NCBI RefSeq assembly: GCF_902167145.1
Contig: NC_050104.1
Location: 105,163,849 to 105,227,848, forward strand
Direction: 5' to 3'
DNA length: 64,000 nt
From: Zea mays
Taxonomy: Eukaryota > Streptophyta > Magnoliopsida > Poales > Poaceae
Below, one piece after another: positions 59,037-64,000 of this stretch (positions are counted from its first letter, which is position 1; each line of letters begins with the position of its first letter). The translations under genes were made by a program, and so were the position numbers. Below the pieces are notes generated by a model, which saw only the letters and a list, made by a program, of their open reading frames with translations, made no database searches and was not told the origin of the DNA.

Positions 59037-59367
59037 GGTGGCACCAGGTCGTAAGGTGCTACGGAGACTAGTCCATTATCTCCCTTTTCAACCTTAATCT
59101 ATTTTCCTCCTTTTGGTTTGACTTCATAAAGTCCCTAGCACTTAAACAAATATGATTAGTACCCAAAACAATTTACTAAGTGTCCTGAGCTTACCTTTTT
59201 TCGCTTGGTCCCATATAGATTTGTATTTTGTCATCTTCCAAGCTCAATTTGCTTTTAAGTACCTATGCTCATTTCTCACATTAGTTTATGTTAGTCTAAA
59301 CAAAATGTGTTGAGCATTTCATCACCAGAACAATATAGAAATGGCCTAAGGGCACATTTCCCTTTCA
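59037..59367 (-). mobile_element. Sirevirus-like 3' LTR on the minus strand, last segment
   Basis: Resumes the outer LTR (GGTGGCACCAGG) and ends CATTTCCCTTTCA at 59367, the reverse complement of TGAAAGGGAAATG, the LTR start. Confidence 0.65.
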
Positions 59368-59859
59368 ATCTCTCTCTTTCTGGTGATTCATGCCAACACA
59401 TCAAAAGCAACTCAAAATGCATTAACATATCCAAATGCGAGCTAAAAGTGCAAACTGATGTCAAACTCAACCAATAAAATTATCACATGATTTGGTATAT
59501 TTTGATCATTTTCCCACCACTTGGTTTGTTTTTGCAAAACAAATTCATTTTCTTATCTCTATGTGAGAACACTTTGTTTTGGCAAATCAAAATATCTGTC
59601 AAGACTATTTTTGATCAAAAGCCAGAAACTCTCCCTTTTTCCCCATAATCAAATTTCTCCCCCACAATTTTTGCAATAAGAGGGTTTTGATCAAAAACCT
59701 AGTATCCTACACTAAAATTTTGAAAAAATCACAAGTGGTACTGATCAAGTTGCTTTGGCCTTAACTTCTCCGCCTTTGGCATTAAGCACCAAAACAGAAG
59801 AACTAGTGGCCTTTTAACCCCATTGCCTTACAAAAATTGCAACTAAAAGCCAAGGGTAA
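59368..59859 (-). other. 3' non-coding region of the outer minus-strand Sirevirus-like element
   Basis: Reverse purine boxes (TTTCTCCCCCAC near 59655, CTCCCTTTTTCCCC near 59632) and phrases such as GATTCATGCCAA correspond to the region between pol and 3' LTR in the Sirevirus at 27550-28384. It continues beyond the next insertion at 63811. Confidence 0.6.
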
Positions 59860-60133
59860 TGTCACACCCGGTTTTTAGAAGGTAAATTGAATGCTAACCA
59901 TGTACGTGCCAGGATCAGAACTCACGTACACAGCGATTACATAATTGGACATCATCACACAATGCTCAAAGTAAATAGCGGGAAGGTACTTTAATTACAT
60001 CAAGATGTCTAGGACATCCACTGAGTCTAATACATATCCATAGTGTTCAACATTAATATCAAAGTGCAGAGAAACGAAACGTAGATGATAAGCCTACACA
60101 GGCAGCTGACTAGGGGTTTGCCACTAAAATAAA

Positions 60134-61263
60134 CTAGAACTCGTCGTAGTCTTGGAACTCCTCAAAGTCCTCCATGTTGCCAACATCACCTCCTGAGCAC
60201 TGAGTACAATGAGGACAACCTGGGGTGGGGGTGTTTTGTAAAGCAAGGGTGATTACACATCAACGTACTCAGCAAATGTCCCGTTTGGCTAAGGTGGACT
60301 AGCTGTATGTGGGGTTGAGGTTAAGCAGTTGCTTTTAGTTGGTCAAACATTTATTACAATTAGTAGAGCCAAGTTTTAGTAATAAACCCAGTTATTACCC
60401 AAAAGTACTCCCTCTAAGAGGAAATACCGGAGATCAGAATTATAGCCAACATTATTAACCATCATCATAAAAGTAACCAAAGTTCTTCTAATCAAAGAGG
60501 ATCCCAAGGTTGCTCTTAACCATGAGCTCGACTGATATACCAGTTTCTAACACTCTGCAGAGGTTGCACACTTTACCCACAAGTTGTTATCCCTTTATGT
60601 CTCGGGTCGATCAAACCCTCAAACACTACCAAGGTGAGTCAGCAAGGTTTCACTACGTAGCCTTTACAAAGACTCCCCTGGTGCATAGCTGCTCGTTAGG
60701 TTTCGCCAGTTGTACAAATGCAGTACACCTCCCCAAGGTGGGTGACTAACAAAACCAAATCGAATGAACCTCTGCACCCCCCTTGGCAGAGCGAGCACTA
60801 CGCCCCGCCCCCCATTGACGGCCCTCCAGCAAAGCATCTACACCCCCATGTTCATCTAATTAATCAGCTAAGGGCGTCCCATTCCACCCTCATGTTTACA
60901 CTGTTATCCCGGGTGGTCACTCCACGAACAGGTCCTTACGGAGAGGTACTCAGGGAAAATAGCCCGAGCCCCCTAAAATATCACAATATCATCATCGGGA
61001 TAACATCATCGTATCATAAATAATCACATCATGTTCATTGATTAAGTTAAAAGCAATAGCAAAAAGCTAACCATGATAACCCAAAAAGGTAAACAAGGAT
61101 AAGTAAATACAGACTAGTCAATCCTTAGGTTTAAATAATGTAATGCAGGACAGTGATTTATAAATGAATGGGACATAATGGGTCAGAGGACACTTGCCTT
61201 CACTAGGTTGTTGCTCAGGAAGGTCTTCAGCAACACACTCAGGAACCACGGACTGCTCGTTGT
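60134..61263 (-). other. Two-exon acidic coding tail inside the second long LTR
   Basis: Minus-strand exon-like segment 61198-61263 (acceptor TTTATTTAG, reading NEQSVVPECV..., ending GAAG) is followed by GCAAGT. Segment 60134-60192 follows acceptor GTGCTCAG and ends in Asp/Glu/Phe-rich codons with stop after YDEF. The intron is 1005 bp. Phase, GC donor and the 59-nt last exon equal those in the LTR at 19845-23098. Confidence 0.5.
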
Positions 61264-62199
61264 CTAAATAAAGTGATCATGCATTAAATACATTTGGTAA
61301 ATGACAAATAAACAACACATCAATCATGTACAAACATGGGAACACATTTTAAAAAGAAAACTATAAATTCAAAAGGGAATTTAAATTATAGGGTGAACTA
61401 ATTCTCATCAAGTAGTTGATTATTCTCTAAGTATTGTCCATGATTACATAATCTGATTTAATTCCTTTTAATGAGACATACAAATTAAACCAGAGATAAA
61501 TTCATATAATATACTTTATTAATCTCACAAGAATAGGTATACTTTAACCACTATGGTTTCCTTTTATTTATTTTATTAAATGAATAAATCAATACATATA
61601 CTAGTCCATAGTTAGCCATAAAAAATAGAGTATGCAGATAGTGAATGGAACTAATTTATTTAAATAGAGAATATTCATATGAACATTTTGCAATTTGAAT
61701 CACTAAATTTGGAGTCCATATGCAAGAGATATGAAATAAACAAGTTTGGGAGTTTAAAATATGAAAATAGGTATAATTCTGTAATTATTTAAAAGCCTAG
61801 GGTTCGATCTGCAAGATTACAGGGGCATGCGTATAAAGTATAGGGACGACAGGTTCTATTCGCAGAAAATCGAGGGGGTCTTAAGCAAAACAACCACAAC
61901 GAAAGGGTATCCAAGCTTCTTGGCCATCCGATCGAGAACGGACACCCAAGATTAGAAGCGGGCACGCAGGATTGGACGAGAGGGCTGACCGGCGGGTCCC
62001 ACGCGTCAGGGGCCTGGGTATCCCCGGTGAGGGATGCGAGCGCGGACGCTCTCTGGTGGACGGGGCCCACGGGTCGGCGACTCAGGCACTTGGGAGGGGG
62101 AAATGGTGGGGGTCTGACAGGTGGGGTCAGGGGAGGTCGGGCCCACTAGTTAGCGGTAAAGGGCATGCGCAGGCGCGACTTCACGGGCACGCCATGACG

Positions 62200-62700
62200 T
62201 AGGGTTGGAAACGAGCCGAGCCGAGCCAGGCTCGGCTCGGCTCGGTGAGGCTCAGTGGAATAGCGAGCCGAGCCAGGCTCGGTCACTTAGCGAGCTCGGT
62301 AATGAGGCTCGGCTCGGCTCGATATAGGCTCGCACTCGGCTCGCGAGCCTGTACACTCAAGTACTCAACAACATTAATTATAGTCATTAGCTCAAATTTG
62401 AAGCACAATATGTTCCATGTAATAAAAAATTATGTCCCTGCACTCTAGTTCCTTGTGAGTTGTGATCAAAACAACACAATTACACATTGGTCAATGGAGA
62501 TACGAGTAAGCAGTAGTTTGGATCGAGCCTCGAGCCGGCTCGCGAGCCTCACCGAGCTGGCTCGGCTCGGCTCGTTAGTGTAGCGAGCCATGGAATTAGG
62601 CTCAGCTCGGGCTCGTTTAGGCTTGCGAGCCTCACCGAGCCGAGCCGAGCCTGATCGAGCCCGAGCCGGCTCGCGAGCCTCGAGCTTTTTTCCAGCCCTA
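62200..62700. mobile_element. hAT-type MITE with GAGCCGAGC-rich inverted arms (501 bp)
   Basis: Ends TAGGGTTGGAAACGAGCC and GAGCTTTTTTCCAGCCCTA are imperfect inverted repeats. Flanks CCATGACG (62192-62199) and CCCTAACG (62701-62708) agree at 6 of 8 bases, fitting an old 8-bp hAT duplication. Both arms are packed with GGCTCGGCTCGG/CCGAGCCGAGCC words in both orientations, with an AT-rich centre (62350-62520). It has no coding capacity. Confidence 0.75.
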
Positions 62701-63810
62701 CCCTAACGGACGGGGCCCTCCAGGAAGTGACACAAAACTGGGAAAGAAGGGGGAGACTGACAGGCGGGTCTTCCTTGTCAGGACCACCGTCTACCTTGGT
62801 CACGCACACGGCACGAGCGCCATGGCCGGAGCCAACGACTCTACGCGGGCGAAGAAGGCACGGGGCGGTTGCGGTTGGCCGAGGGGTCTCGGTTTGACGG
62901 CACGGTACCGGTGATCACCGGCGACTAATCGACGAGACTGAGAAAACGGGGGAGAGAGAAAAGAAGGTCCAGCGGGGAAATTCACCTCAAGTGGGGCAGG
63001 AACTGTGGCGAGGCTGTGCCTGACGATGGCGGAGCACGGTCACGGACGGCGACCGAGCTCTACCGGCGGCGGGTTCGGGCACAGGAGGCCTGGCGACGGG
63101 GAAGCTTCGGTGAGCTTGAAAAACGGACGCGGGCAGCTCAGGTGAGTGGGCAGAGGCGAAATGAGCGAGGCAGGGGGAGGTGGGGCTGTGCGGGGACTTG
63201 TAGAGGGGGTCGGGGTGCCGATTTGGAGCTGGGTGGCGACGTGGGCACGACAATCTCGGCGTGCGTGCGTGTGGTCTGCACTGGCGAGCGGTTGAAGGAG
63301 GGGCGAAAAGGGACTGGCGAGCGAGGCCCGCGAGACAGCGGCACAGACGCGCGAGCACACGACGGGCCAAAGCGCCGACAAGGTGGCCCCACAAAATAGT
63401 GAGGGGGAGATAAGAAGAAAGGCGTGGGTCGGTGCCGACAGGCGGGGTCCGCCTGTCAGAGACCGGGGGCGCGCAGGCACGGGCACGCGCGCGCAGCTAG
63501 TCTTAGTGGGTCGATTGGGCCGAAATGGGTTTTCTATTTTCGAGGGATTTTCCAATTGCTTTTCTATTTATTTTCTCTAGGTTTTCAATTCAAATTCAAA
63601 CCAAGTTTCAAATTCAAGCTAATTCAAACATATGCAACAATTCAAAGAATATTTAAACTCAGCATGATGCAACATTTCATGACTCATAATGTTTTGGCCA
63701 AGATAAATAATTAAGCCCTCCCTAATTAAGCTAAATCTACACAAAAGGAAAGAGATAGAGAGAAGCTAGAGAGAGATAGAAACTAGAGTGAGAGAGAGAG
63801 AAGAGTAACA

Positions 63811-64000
63811 CCTGAATTTGGATGATAATAAGAAAGACATTTTATACCCCCAAATTCAGTGGAAGCTTTTCTTTGTCCAAGTCCACGGTTTCCCTTTCAA
63901 TCCACCTTTGTGACTATATCAAAATCACTCAAGCAAACATATTAGTCCCAAAGGGTCAAGCTGTAGCATATCCTCCCCCTAAATATATACATCAGTTGCA
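63811..64000 (-). other. Outer Sirevirus-like element resumes, runs off the window
   Basis: The minus strand reads TGAAAGGGAAACCGTGGAC (about 63898 leftward) and GCTTCCACTG. This parallels TGAAAGGGAAATGGAGTCTTC...GCTTCCACTCC at 27650-27695 in the other Sirevirus. A reverse purine box CCTCCCCCT is at 63971-63979. Pol should lie to the right of the window. Confidence 0.55.

Larger units (their letters stand above)
59860..63810 (-). mobile_element. Long solo LTR of a Tekay/Del-like gypsy element, minus strand
   Basis: Left end TGTCACACCCGG and right end GAGTAACA; 3951 bp, or about 3.44 kb after removing the nested MITE. It matches the solo LTR 19845-23098 in reverse, for example CTCTGCAGAGGTTGCACA and CCTTTACAAAG, and has a similar GC-rich block (62700-63500). 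No LTR-internal element domains are present. Flanks GGTAA and CCTGA do not form a target duplication, so one edge may have been lost or misjudged. Confidence 0.65.

Overview
The window is plant nuclear DNA that looks like maize (Zea mays) or a very close relative. The indicators are Sirevirus Ty1/copia LTRs carrying the CACCGGACTGTCCGGTG palindrome, GC-rich Tat-lineage Ty3/gypsy elements whose LTRs begin TGTCGGGGACCATAATTAGG, a CACTA transposon with TTTGCCGAGTG subterminal repeats, long-LTR gypsy solo LTRs, grass MITEs, and a single intron-rich host gene surrounded by nested retrotransposons. There are no bacterial genes, rRNA, tRNA or CRISPR. Family names such as Huck, Flip, Ji, Opie, Tekay and Cinful are assignments by resemblance, not database hits.

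Positions 1-36000 are a nest several layers deep. The oldest layer is a decayed Ty3/gypsy element (gag, protease, RT and RNase H remnants, about 30112-35900). A CACTA element inserted in its gag; the end is at 30111 and the broken transposase gene lies at 192-3450 on the minus strand. The CACTA element was then hit by a copia element whose LTR end is at 1-191, and by a Sirevirus (5154-29588, TSD CTAAG). The Sirevirus received a Tat-lineage gypsy element inside its 5' LTR (6278-18306, TSD TGCTT) and a long solo LTR inside its gag (19845-23098, TSD ATATG). A separate Sirevirus-type solo LTR (32203-33506) splits the protease of the oldest gypsy layer.

Positions 36000-43287 form the gene island. 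One host gene on the minus strand (CDS 38049-42757, 12 coding exons, 460 codons before the stop) encodes an acidic N-terminus, an ARID DNA-binding domain and a C-terminal HSP20/alpha-crystallin-like domain. Its introns hold a miniature 280-bp LTR element of SMART/TRIM type and MITEs.

Positions 43288-64000 are a second nest. A minus-strand Sirevirus-like 3' LTR and its upstream non-coding region are interrupted by a full-length Tat-lineage gypsy element with gag-pro, RT, RNase H and integrase all carrying stops (44100-57537, TSD GAGGG). They are also interrupted by another Sirevirus-type solo LTR (57768-59036) and by a long minus-strand solo LTR (59860-63810) that itself carries a hAT-type MITE (62200-62700).

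The two complete gypsy elements are related but differ in state. The first has an open 1082-codon gag-pro, an antisense spliced gene and near-identical LTRs, but has lost RT, RNase H and integrase. The second keeps the polymerase region in broken form and has diverged LTRs. The most unusual signal is in the two long solo LTRs, which share a two-exon acidic coding tail with a GC-AG intron, the same phase and an equal-length last exon.
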